Below the pieces are notes generated by a model. It was not told where the DNA came from and did no database searches. It worked only from the letters and a program-made list of their open reading frames with translations. Positions 6,846-14,189 of a stretch of DNA of 21,008 nt are shown in pieces. Origin of the DNA: JAPSGM01 sp036556985 (GTDB lineage Bacteria > Chloroflexota > Limnocylindria > QHBO01); assembly GCA_036556985.1 (NCBI GenBank), contig DATBIK010000014.1, positions 1 through 21,008 of the forward strand. Reading direction: 5' to 3'. The position numbers were made by a program, and so were the translations under genes. Numbering within the stretch: the first letter of the stretch is position 1; every line of letters starts with the position of its first letter.

Positions 6846-7865
6846 ATGACCATGACGGGCTCTTCCGAGCCGATGTCGGCGCCGGCCGGAGTCACGCTCC
6901 GGCCGTTCGCCGGCGAGGCCGACCTGCGGGCCTTCGTCGAGATCTATCGCAGCGGCAACCAGGCCGACGACATCCAGGAGGTCGTCTCGTACGAGGCGCT
7001 CGCCAACTGGGTCGGCCACCCGAGCAAGAGCTTCGACGCCGCCCGCGACCTCGTGGTGGCCGAGGCCGACGGCCGCCCGGTGGCATACGGCTGGGCCTTC
7101 TGGGTCGACACGACCGATGGCCCGCGCGAGTACGCGACCCGAGGCCACGTCCACGGCGACTGGCGCCGGCGGGGGATCGGCACTGCCATCCTGCGCCACA
7201 ACGAGGCGCACCTGCGGGAGGTTGCCGCGTCACACGACACGGACCGGCCGCGCGTCTTTGGCTCCGGCACGAACGAGCGGCGGGTGGGGGCGGTGAAGCT
7301 GCTCGAGCGTCACGGGTACGTCGCCGTGCGCTGGTTCTTCGAGATGCTGCGCCCCACGCTCGACGACATCGTGGTCCCGCCGCTGCCCGAGGGGCTCACG
7401 CTCCGGGCGCCGCGCGGCGAGGCGGAGATGCGCAAGGTGTTCGACGCCGACGTCGAGGCCTTCGCCGACCACTGGGGAGGGTTCGACGCCTCGGAGGCCT
7501 CCTTCCAGCAATGGCTGCACGACCCGGACTACGACCCGGAGCTGTTCGTGGTGGCCTGGGATGGCGACGAGGTGGCCGGCGGGGTGTGGAACGTGATCAT
7601 GACCCACGACAACGCCGCGTTCGGCTGGAAGCGGGGCTTGCTCGACTCGGTCCACGTCCGCCGGCCGTGGCGCGGCCGCGGGCTGGCGTCGAGCCTGGTC
7701 GGCCACTCGCTGGCACTGCTGCGCGATCGTGGCATGACCAGTGCGGTGCTCGGGGTCGACGCCGACAACCCGACCGGCGCGCTGCGCCTGTACGAGAAGG
7801 CGGGCTTCACGATCGACATGCGGTCGATGGGCTACCGCAAGCCAATGGAATGGGGGACCTCATGA
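6846..7865 (+). CDS. Tandem (double-domain) GNAT N-acetyltransferase, copy 1
   Basis: 339 residues; ATG at 6846 after CAGGGAG. It carries two GNAT folds. Domain 1 spans about 16-165, with acetyl-CoA motif RRRGIGT (107-113). Domain 2 spans about 184-335, with RGRGLAS (276-282) and the closing motif VDADNPTGALRLYEKAGF. GNAT enzymes acetylate amines using acetyl-CoA; the substrate cannot be read from sequence. Its stop overlaps the next GNAT start as ATGA, and it follows the exporter permease closely. Double GNAT architecture also occurs in mycothiol synthase MshD, but nothing else for mycothiol is present. An efflux-linked detoxification or self-resistance role is inference. Confidence 0.87.
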   Translation: MTMTGSSEPMSAPAGVTLRPFAGEADLRAFVEIYRSGNQADDIQEVVSYEALANWVGHPSKSFDAARDLVVAEADGRPVAYGWAFWVDTTDGPREYATRGHVHGDWRRRGIGTAILRHNEAHLREVAASHDTDRPRVFGSGTNERRVGAVKLLERHGYVAVRWFFEMLRPTLDDIVVPPLPEGLTLRAPRGEAEMRKVFDADVEAFADHWGGFDASEASFQQWLHDPDYDPELFVVAWDGDEVAGGVWNVIMTHDNAAFGWKRGLLDSVHVRRPWRGRGLASSLVGHSLALLRDRGMTSAVLGVDADNPTGALRLYEKAGFTIDMRSMGYRKPMEWGTS

Positions 7866-8848
7866 GCACGCTCGCAGCACCGGTTGCCGGCCTCGTCGCG
7901 CGCGCCTATCGGCCCGAGGACGCCGGGCGCCTTGCCGACCTCCTGAACCGAGGGGCCGAGGCCGACCAGGCGCCGTGGCGCACCGACCCGGCCGAGCTTG
8001 CGAACTGGTTGAGCCGCAGCAACGAGCACTTCGACGCGGCGCGCGACGCGCTGCTCGTCGAGGCCGACGGGGAGCTGGTGGCGTTCCGTGACGTCGAGTG
8101 GATCGACACCAACGACGGCCTGCGGGAGTACCGGCTGGGCGGAACCGTGCACCCGGCCTGGCGGCGGCGCGGCATCGGGACCTGGCTGCTGCGGGGCGCG
8201 GAGGCGCACGCGCGGGAGCTGGACGCGGCACATCCCACCACCGCGCCGCGCTTCTACGGCTCGTGGCAGCCGAACTCGGCCGAGGGGGCGCTGGCGCTGA
8301 TGGCGGCCGAGGGCTACGAGCCGGCGCGCTGGTTCTTCGACATGGTGCGGCCGACGCTCGACGACATCATGGAGCCGCCGCTTCCCGAGGGCCTCGAGCT
8401 GCGGCCGGTAGCCGCCGACCAGCTGCGCCAGCTGTGGGACGCCGACGTCGAGGCATTCCGTGACCACTGGGGCGGCTTCGACGGCTCCGACGAGCGCTTC
8501 GCGGAGTGGCAGAACGACCCGAAGTTCGACCCCTCGCTGTTCGTCGTGGCCTGGGACGGCGAGGAGATCGCCGGCGGCGTGATCAACGAGATCAACGAGA
8601 CGGAGAACGCGGCCTTCAACCGGCAGCGGGGCTGGCTGGCATCGGTCTTCGTGCGGCGTCCGTGGCGGCGGCAGGGCCTGGCGCGGGCGGTGGTGGCACG
8701 CTCGCTGGTCGTGCTCCGGGATCGGGGCATGACCTCGGCCGGGCTGGGCGTGGATGCCGACAACCCGACCGGCGCACTGCGCCTGTACGAGGATGCCGGC
8801 TTCGCGCCGGAGTTCCGCTCGACCGCCTTCCGCAAGCCGATGGACTAG
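7862..8848 (+). CDS. Tandem (double-domain) GNAT N-acetyltransferase, copy 2
   Basis: 328 residues; ATG at 7862 overlaps the preceding stop (ATGA). It is a paralogue of the previous gene with the same two-domain plan. Motif RRRGIGT is at 101-107, a second acetyl-CoA motif is RRQGLAR, and the end motif is VDADNPTGALRLYEDAGF. Shared landmarks include ANW(V/L), FDAARD, LREY/PREYA, WFF(E/D)M(L/V)RPTLDDI, DADVEAF and DHWGGFD. The pair therefore arose by tandem duplication and has diverged mainly in domain 1. The two could form a heterodimer or act on different substrates. It is the last gene of the cassette; a convergent repeat region follows. Confidence 0.87.
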   Translation: MSTLAAPVAGLVARAYRPEDAGRLADLLNRGAEADQAPWRTDPAELANWLSRSNEHFDAARDALLVEADGELVAFRDVEWIDTNDGLREYRLGGTVHPAWRRRGIGTWLLRGAEAHARELDAAHPTTAPRFYGSWQPNSAEGALALMAAEGYEPARWFFDMVRPTLDDIMEPPLPEGLELRPVAADQLRQLWDADVEAFRDHWGGFDGSDERFAEWQNDPKFDPSLFVVAWDGEEIAGGVINEINETENAAFNRQRGWLASVFVRRPWRRQGLARAVVARSLVVLRDRGMTSAGLGVDADNPTGALRLYEDAGFAPEFRSTAFRKPMD

Positions 8849-8880
8849 CCGGCCCAGCGCCGGCCGGGCCGACCGGCCCG
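8848..8880. repeat. Adjacent GC palindromes at the end of the GNAT cassette
   Basis: GCCGGC-CCAGC-GCCGGC (8848-8864) is followed by CGGGCC-GACC-GGCCCG (8865-8880). Both are perfect stems; the first starts on the last base of the stop codon. There is no T-tract. A factor-dependent or bidirectional 3'-end structure is likely. Confidence 0.55.
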
Positions 8881-8945
8881 ACAGATCAGGCCAAACCTGG
8901 CCAGAGGTTCGGTTCTGGCGCGGAATGGCCCCATAGAACAGGCCA
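8875..8945 (+). repeat. 71-bp direct repeat, copy A
   Basis: Ungapped match to 8991-9061 at 59 of 71 positions (my count). It contains GGCCA-AACC-TGGCC (8889-8902), then TTCGGTTCTGGCGCG, then arms TGGCC (8926-8930) and GGCCA (8941-8945). It is noncoding and lies between convergent genes. Confidence 0.7.
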
Positions 8946-8990
8946 CCCGCAGCAGGAACCGCGCCCAACGGCGCGCCTCGCGCTTGAGGT

Positions 8991-9061
8991 GGCCCGACGA
9001 ATCAGGCCAGACTCGGCCAGAGGGTCGGTTCTGGCGCGAATTGGCCCGATACATCGGGCCA
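8991..9061 (+). repeat. 71-bp direct repeat, copy B, with perfect 8-bp hairpin
   Basis: Second copy, 116 bp downstream of copy A. It ends in TGGCCCGA-TACA-TCGGGCCA (9042-9061), a perfect 8-bp stem with a 4-nt loop, only 20 bp from the end of the PimA-like gene. The segment before it (GGTTCTGGCGCG) is identical to copy A. Confidence 0.7.
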
Positions 9062-9080
9062 TGCGCGGGCCGGGGAGGCG

Positions 9081-10268
9081 TCAGGCGGCGAGGACCCGGT
9101 CGCGGACCTCGTGGTAGTAGGCCACGATGCGCTCGGTGACACGGTCCCAGCTGTAGTCCGGGGCGCGGAGACGCCCTTCCTCGCCCATCCGGTGGCGAAG
9201 GTCGGCGTCGCCGGCGAGCTTGTAGAGCGCGGCCGCCAGCGCGCGGTGGTTCTTCGGCTCGACCAGCAGCCCCTGCACGCCGCGCTGGAGCACGTTCTTG
9301 TAGCCGTGGATGTCGCTGGCCACGATCGGCACGCCGGCGGCCATCGCCTCGAGCAGCACGATGCCGAAGGATTCCTGGCCGGTGGCCGGCGAGCAGAAGA
9401 TGTCGGCGCTGGCGAAGTAGCGGGCCTTGTCGTCGTCGGGCACGCGGCCCAGCCACTCGACGTCGCGGACCTGGCGCAGGCCCACGAAGCGGCGGTACTC
9501 GCGCGCCTTCGGGCCAGAGCCGATGATCAGCAGCCGCGCGTCGACATGGCGCTTGCGCAGGCGGTGATACGCCTTGAGCAGGTGGATGAGGCCCTTGCGC
9601 TCCTCGAACCGGCCGACGAACAGGATGTTCAGCGTGCCGTCGCGCAGCTCCTCGAACGGCTCCGCATGGGCGAATCGGTCCAGGTCGACCCCGTTGGGGA
9701 TGATCCGATAGTCGCCCGGGAAGTAGCGGTTGATGAAGTGGCGTGCCGCACCGCTCACCGCGATACGGCCGTCGAGCCGGTGGGCCAGCCGCGCGGCGAA
9801 GTGCTTCCCGACCCAGTACGAGGGTGAGAAGCCTCCGAAGGCGTGGAAGGTGGCCACGTTGACCGTGTCCGACTGGTCGAGAACCGTCGGCGACAGGAAC
9901 GGGACGAAGGGCTCGTGAAAGTGCAGGACGTCGAACCGATGCTCGCGCAGCAGGTCGCGCGCCCGCTCCTTGAAGCGCCAGCTCACCGTGACGCGGCCCA
10001 TGCTGCCATTGGCCGGGAAGGCGTAGCCGGTGCCGAGCCGGATGATGTGCCCCTCCGATTCGCGCTCGCGCCCGTACTTGCTGGTGACGATCCACACGTC
10101 GTGGCCAAGGCGGCGCATGGCCTGGTAGGTATGCCGCACGTGCTCGTTCACCCCGCCCGGGTGCGGGTAGCCGTACGGGCTCACGATCCCCACCTTCAGC
10201 GGCGGCCGCCCGTTCGCTCCCGGGACCGATGGCGTGGCGGCGACCTGGATCGGCTCGAGCGTCGTCAT
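9081..10268 (-). CDS. GT4 glycosyltransferase, PimA-like (phosphatidylinositol alpha-mannosyltransferase)
   Basis: 395 residues; ATG at 10268-10266 overlaps the PHP stop (ATGA). It has a GT-B fold. The N-domain begins KVGIVSPYGYPHPGGV (25-40) with the Gly-Gly loop. FPANGSMGRV (84-92) and LHFHEPFVPFLS (115-126) match PimA signature regions. IAVSGAAR and IIPNGVDLDRFA follow. FVGRFEERKG (217-226) holds the Arg/Lys that bind the nucleotide-sugar phosphates. GQESFGIVLLEAMAAG (297-312) is the GT4 EX7E motif. In mycobacteria PimA adds the first mannose from GDP-mannose to phosphatidylinositol at the cytosolic membrane face. The operon also encodes inositol phosphate and PI-phosphate synthases, which strongly supports this role, though donor and acceptor are not proven. 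No other mannosyltransferase is in the operon. Confidence 0.85.
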   Translation of the reverse strand: MTTLEPIQVAATPSVPGANGRPPLKVGIVSPYGYPHPGGVNEHVRHTYQAMRRLGHDVWIVTSKYGRERESEGHIIRLGTGYAFPANGSMGRVTVSWRFKERARDLLREHRFDVLHFHEPFVPFLSPTVLDQSDTVNVATFHAFGGFSPSYWVGKHFAARLAHRLDGRIAVSGAARHFINRYFPGDYRIIPNGVDLDRFAHAEPFEELRDGTLNILFVGRFEERKGLIHLLKAYHRLRKRHVDARLLIIGSGPKAREYRRFVGLRQVRDVEWLGRVPDDDKARYFASADIFCSPATGQESFGIVLLEAMAAGVPIVASDIHGYKNVLQRGVQGLLVEPKNHRALAAALYKLAGDADLRHRMGEEGRLRAPDYSWDRVTERIVAYYHEVRDRVLAA

Positions 10269-11020
10269 CTCCACTCTCCCGTGGGACGCAGAGTATGGCG
10301 CAGGTGTCGAGCCTTGGCGGCCAGCTGCCTTCGGTAGACGGAGACGTTGTGCCAGTGGCTCCAGTGCTCGCCTTCGGCCTCGACGGTGCCTTCGCGCACG
10401 GCCCGCCGATAGTCCTCGGCCGTCCGGCCCGGGAACCAGGTCCACGCCGATCCGACGTGCTCGAGGACGTGGGCATCCGAGTTGCCGACCCCCGGCAGGT
10501 GCAGGATTCGCGTGTTGAGGTCGTGGCGGGCAAGCTGCCGCGACCGGCCGGCGGCCGAGGGGTTCATGATCTCGATCGCGTCCAGGCGATGGCGGAGGTC
10601 GGGGGAGTGGTGCAGCGCGAGCAGCGTGCGGCGGCCGAGGCTGGGCGTGAGGGGCGCCATGGGGTGGGCGGCGATGGCCAGCCCGCCCTGGTCGCGGACC
10701 CGCTCCATCGTCTCGCCGATAGGCCGCAGGGCGGGGATCCGCTCCTCCACGAAGAGCGCCAGCAGGTGCCCGCGGCGGGTGGTGATCTCCTCGCCCACCA
10801 CGAGCTCGAACGAGTAGTCCCCGGCGGCGTGGATCTCGCGGGCGCGGAGCGCGCCGTCGATGCGCTCGTGATCGGTGATGGCCACGACGTCCAGGTCGGT
10901 CTCGCGCTCGACGTGGTCGAGCAGGGCCTGCACCTCGGCCGTGCCGTCGGAGTACAGGGTGTGGAGGTGCATGTCCGCCTTGCCGCGCTCATCGGCGCCG
11001 CGGGAGATGGCGCGGCTCAT
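10265..11020 (-). CDS. PHP-domain metal-dependent phosphoesterase
   Basis: 251 residues; ATG at 11020-11018 overlaps the acyltransferase stop (ATGA), and its own TGA overlaps the PimA-like start. PHP motifs: MHLHTLYSDG (17-26) with two metal His, ITDH (48-51), VVGEEIT with a Glu ligand (74-80), AAHP (117-120) and GNSDAH (179-184). These residues form a three-metal phosphoesterase site, as in YciV/TrpH-like and histidinol-phosphatase enzymes. Its place inside an inositol-lipid operon suggests a phosphate substrate in that path. PI-phosphate, whose phosphatase is needed between PgsA and PimA, is the obvious candidate; this is inference. Alternatives are a nuclease-type or nucleotide 3',5'-bisphosphate phosphatase role. 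Confidence 0.88.
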   Translation of the reverse strand: MSRAISRGADERGKADMHLHTLYSDGTAEVQALLDHVERETDLDVVAITDHERIDGALRAREIHAAGDYSFELVVGEEITTRRGHLLALFVEERIPALRPIGETMERVRDQGGLAIAAHPMAPLTPSLGRRTLLALHHSPDLRHRLDAIEIMNPSAAGRSRQLARHDLNTRILHLPGVGNSDAHVLEHVGSAWTWFPGRTAEDYRRAVREGTVEAEGEHWSHWHNVSVYRRQLAAKARHLRHTLRPTGEWR

Positions 11021-11904
11021 GGGCGCTGGTCCGTCCAGAACGGCTGGAAGGCCCCGAACCACTGCTCCGGCGTCTCGGCGATGATCGCCTCGAAGCGCGC
11101 GGCAAGCTCCCGGGTCAGCGCCGCGACGTCGGTGCGCCGGTCGCCGGAGGGCTCGACCGCGATGCGCCAGGCGGTGGCGGTGTAGCGGTCCGGCCCCTCG
11201 CGCAGTGCGCGGGCCACGTACAGCGGCTTTCCGGTGCGCAGGGCGAGCGTCGCCGGGCCGGCGGGCAGCGTCGTGGGGTGGCCGAACATCGTCACCGGAA
11301 TCCCGTCGCCGGCCAGGTCGCGGTCGGCGGCCAGTGCCACGATCTCGCCGTCGCGCAGGGCGGTGAGCATCGGCCTCACCGACTGCGACAGCGGGACGAG
11401 ACGGATGCCGCGGCCGCCCACCAGGCGGCGCGCGACCAGGAAGTCGTAGAGCTCCTTCGGCTCGGTCTCCTCGACCGGCGAGATGCCGGAGAGGCCCTCG
11501 GCCTCGAGGAAGTGGGCGAACGGCTCGAAGTTGCCGAGGTGCGGGACGGTCACCACCACGCCGTTCGCGAACGCCGGCCGCAGGTCCTCCCAGCCGACCG
11601 AGCGGAGCATCGTCGCGAAGCGCTCCTCCGGGTAGTGGCGCAGCCGGAAGACCTCCATCCAGTAGCGAGCGTGCTCGACGAACGCACGCTCCACGAGGCG
11701 ACGGAAGGCGGGACCCTCGGTCGGCTCACCGCGCCAGGCCTGGACGCGCGCGAGGTTGGCGGCCACCGCCGAGCGCCGGGTGGCGTCGCGTCGGTGCCAG
11801 GCGCGCCCCATAAGGTCGGCCACCCGGTAGGCGAGCCACGACGGCAGGAGCCGGGCGACGAGGTCGGCGGCGTGGAGGCCGATGCGCAGCAGGAGTCCCC
11901 GCAT
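11017..11904 (-). CDS. LpxL/PatA-like lipid acyltransferase, copy 1
   Basis: 295 residues; ATG at 11904, 3 bp after the preceding stop. Lysophospholipid-acyltransferase fold of the LpxL/HtrB group: HX4E motif in PHLGNFE (H122, E127), LAADRDLAGDG (191-200), FGHPTTLPAGPATLALRTGKP, and the terminal PEQWFGAFQPFW. In mycobacteria the homologous PatA (next to pgsA and pimA) acylates the mannose of PI-mannosides. The same neighbourhood here supports that role. LPS lipid A genes are not in the window, so a lipid A role is less likely. An N-terminal amphipathic or hydrophobic stretch (LLLRIGLHAADLVARLLPSWLAY) probably anchors it to the inner membrane face. Confidence 0.85.
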   Translation of the reverse strand: MRGLLLRIGLHAADLVARLLPSWLAYRVADLMGRAWHRRDATRRSAVAANLARVQAWRGEPTEGPAFRRLVERAFVEHARYWMEVFRLRHYPEERFATMLRSVGWEDLRPAFANGVVVTVPHLGNFEPFAHFLEAEGLSGISPVEETEPKELYDFLVARRLVGGRGIRLVPLSQSVRPMLTALRDGEIVALAADRDLAGDGIPVTMFGHPTTLPAGPATLALRTGKPLYVARALREGPDRYTATAWRIAVEPSGDRRTDVAALTRELAARFEAIIAETPEQWFGAFQPFWTDQRP

Positions 11905-11907
11905 CGG

Positions 11908-12930
11908 TCAGGCGGGAACCTTCGACCAGTCCTCGCCGCGACGGGCCGTCTCGAGCGCGCGCCGGGCGTGATCGCGGCCGGCATCGGTCTCCGGCCAGAC
12001 CGGCCGGAACATGTACCACTGCCCCGGGTCGGCGGCGACGACGAGGCCCAGCGCGTCGGCGAGCTCCTGCGTGGCGCGGAAGATCTCGGCGGGCTCGGTG
12101 CTGGCGGCACGGATGAGGGGCAGGCCCTCGGCGTGGAAGCGGTCGCCGCGGATGCGGCGCGCCGCGACCGGCAGCATCGGCGCGCCGGACTTCGCGGACA
12201 GCGTCGCCGGGCCGGCGGGGAAGGTGGTCGGCTCGCCGAGGAACTCGACGGGAACGTCGCCGGGCCGGTAGCCACCGTCGCAGAAGAGGACGAGGTTTTC
12301 GCCGGCTCGGAGCGCCTTGAACAGGCCGCGCAGGTTGCGCCAGCCGATGAGCATGAGCCCGTGCCGCGCGCGCACCGTCTTGAGGTGGTCGTAGAGGCGG
12401 CCGTACGTCGTGTCGTCGGCGATGACGTGCAGCTGCTCGCCGACCAGGTGGAGCGGCGGCGCGATGAGGTCCATGCCGCCGACGTGGACGGTGCACAGCA
12501 GGACGCCCTTCCCGTCGCGCTGCGCCTCGTACAGCGGCCCGATGTCGGCGATGTCGACGAGGTGGCCGATGTCCTCCGGGGAGACGTCGGCCAGGCGCAT
12601 GACGTCGACGAGGTAGCGGGCGTAGTTGCGGAACGCGCGCCGAGCCGCCCAGCCCACGCGGCGGTCGTCCGGGGAGCGACCCATGGCCCGCGCCACGTTC
12701 TCGCGGACGAGTCGCGCCTTGGGCCCCGCGAGGTCGTAGCCGACGTTCCCGACCGCCGCGGCGATCGGCAGCACCACGCCCCGCGGCAGCGAGGCGATCG
12801 CCTTCTCGGCGGCGCGGTAGGCCCAGAAGGCGATGAGCTCGCGCTTGCGCTCACCGCCGGCGCCGCGGCCGGCCTCGCCGTGCTCCGGGGTGGGGAGTGC
12901 CGGGCGGGCGGCGGCTGCCGCCCCGCCCAT
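11908..12930 (-). CDS. LpxL/PatA-like lipid acyltransferase, copy 2
   Basis: About 340 residues from ATG at 12930. No good ribosome site is seen, and TTG at 12966, just past the ino1 stop, is an alternative. An Ala/Gly/Glu-rich extension of about 30 residues precedes the domain. HX4D motif in VHVGGMD (H149, D154), LFCDGGYRPGD in place of ADRDL, FLGEPTTFPAGPATLSAKSGAP and the terminal GQWYMFRPVWPE are visible. It is clearly homologous to the next gene but diverged (HX4D versus HX4E), so the two probably place acyl chains at different positions or use different chain lengths. It sits between inositol phosphate synthase and the second acyltransferase in one operon. Confidence 0.82.
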   Translation of the reverse strand: MGGAAAAARPALPTPEHGEAGRGAGGERKRELIAFWAYRAAEKAIASLPRGVVLPIAAAVGNVGYDLAGPKARLVRENVARAMGRSPDDRRVGWAARRAFRNYARYLVDVMRLADVSPEDIGHLVDIADIGPLYEAQRDGKGVLLCTVHVGGMDLIAPPLHLVGEQLHVIADDTTYGRLYDHLKTVRARHGLMLIGWRNLRGLFKALRAGENLVLFCDGGYRPGDVPVEFLGEPTTFPAGPATLSAKSGAPMLPVAARRIRGDRFHAEGLPLIRAASTEPAEIFRATQELADALGLVVAADPGQWYMFRPVWPETDAGRDHARRALETARRGEDWSKVPA

Positions 12931-12968
12931 CGGGCTCGTGTGGTCGAGGGCGTCCTGCGTGGCCAAGC

Positions 12969-14189
12969 TCAGCCGACGTCGGCCGTCGCCTTCGCGCGGC
13001 TCTTCGACACGGTGCGCAGCTTGCGCTTCGCCGGGGCCTCGGTGCCGACCAGGGTCTCCTCGTCGTCGCCGCGGATGAAGGCCTCCACCCGCTCCCGGGC
13101 CACGTCGTCGTGGATCTGGTGCGGGGGCGACTTCATGAAGTAGGCCGATGGCGCCACGAGCGTGCCGACCAGGCCGCGGTCCATGCCGATGCGCAGGCAG
13201 CGGATGGCATCGGTGATGACGCCGGCGCTGTTCGGGCTGTCCCAGACCTCGAGCTTCAGCTCCAGGTTGAGCGGGACGTCGCCGTAGGTCGTGCCCTCCA
13301 TGCGGATGTGGCACCACTTGCGGTCCTTGAGCCACGGGACGTAATCCGAGGGGCCGACGTGCACGTTCTCCTCGTCCACGTCGTAGTCGATCATGCTGGT
13401 GACCGCGTTCGTCTTGCTGATCTTCTTCGACTCGAGACGCTCTCGCTCGAGCATGTTCAGGAAGTCGGTGTTGCCACCGAAGTTCAGCTGGTAGGTGCGA
13501 TCGATGCGCACGCCGCGGTCCATGAACAGGCGCGTGAGGACGCGGTGGGTGATCGTGGCGCCCACCTGGGACTTGATGTCGTCGCCGATGATCGGCAGGC
13601 CCGCCTCGGCGAATCGGCGCTGCCAGTACGGCTCACGACCGATGAACACCGGGATGGCGTTGATGAAGCCGACGCCGGCCTGGAGCGCCTGCTCGACGTA
13701 CCACTTCGTGGCCTGCTCGCTGCCCACCGGCAGGTAGCTGACCATGACGTCGACCTTGCGCTCGCGCAGGATGCCGACGATGTCGGCCGTCGGGCCGGGC
13801 GCCTTCTCGATCACCTCGGAGAGGTACTTGCCGAGCCCGTCGTGGGTCATGCCGCGCTCCACCGGGACGCCGAGGTGCGGGACGTCGCTGAACTTGAACG
13901 TGTTGTTCTGCCCGCGGAAGATCGCTTCCGACAGGTCCCGGCCGACCTTCTCCTTGTCGACGTCGAAGGCGGCCACGAACTCGATGTCGCGGATGTGGTA
14001 CCCGCCCAGGTCCACGTGCATGAGGCCGGGGATGAAGTCCCCCGGCTTCGCGTCCTCGTAGTAGTAGCGTCCCTGCACGAGGCTGGACGCGCAGTTGCCG
14101 ACGCCGACGATGGCGACGCGGATCTTGCCGTCCGCGGGTCGCTTGCCGTTCGTCGCGCTCTTGCCGTTGGTGCTAGCCACGGGTCCCAT
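12969..14189 (-). CDS. ino1: Myo-inositol-1-phosphate synthase (actinobacterial/archaeal-type)
   Basis: 406 residues from ATG at 14189; GTG at 14180 is better spaced from AAGGGAG and is an alternative. Either overlaps the end of pgsA. NAD-binding motif VAIVGVGNCASSLVQG (25-40), VSYLPVGSE, NAIPVFI, IGDDIKSQVGATITHR (catalytic lysine and tetrahedron region), FLNMLERERLESKKISKT, EVWDSPNSAGV and FMKSPPHQ are near-identical to mycobacterial Ino1. It converts glucose-6-phosphate to L-myo-inositol-1-phosphate using NAD+. Its product is the direct substrate of the PI-phosphate synthase encoded just upstream, so supply and use are cotranscribed. N- and C-terminal tails are Lys/Ala-rich and low in complexity. 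Confidence 0.95.
   Translation of the reverse strand: MGPVASTNGKSATNGKRPADGKIRVAIVGVGNCASSLVQGRYYYEDAKPGDFIPGLMHVDLGGYHIRDIEFVAAFDVDKEKVGRDLSEAIFRGQNNTFKFSDVPHLGVPVERGMTHDGLGKYLSEVIEKAPGPTADIVGILRERKVDVMVSYLPVGSEQATKWYVEQALQAGVGFINAIPVFIGREPYWQRRFAEAGLPIIGDDIKSQVGATITHRVLTRLFMDRGVRIDRTYQLNFGGNTDFLNMLERERLESKKISKTNAVTSMIDYDVDEENVHVGPSDYVPWLKDRKWCHIRMEGTTYGDVPLNLELKLEVWDSPNSAGVITDAIRCLRIGMDRGLVGTLVAPSAYFMKSPPHQIHDDVARERVEAFIRGDDEETLVGTEAPAKRKLRTVSKSRAKATADVG

Noticed and set aside
6846..8848. Mycothiol synthase (MshD) identity for the double-GNAT proteins
   Set aside because: The two-domain layout and inositol genes nearby make it tempting, but two copies, linkage to an exporter, and absence of mshA/B/C argue against it.
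8845..10533. 562-aa open frame opposite the repeats and over the PimA-like gene
   Set aside because: It has low-complexity Arg/Ala/Pro composition and is out of frame with the recognised GT4 and PHP genes.
11017..12930. Lipid A (LPS) acyltransferases
   Set aside because: The fold is shared with LpxL, but no lipid A genes are present and the pgsA/ino1/pimA context favours inositol mannosides.
11278..13143. 621-aa plus-strand frame across the acyltransferases
   Set aside because: It is an antisense shadow of two well-recognised acyltransferase genes, with no family motifs.
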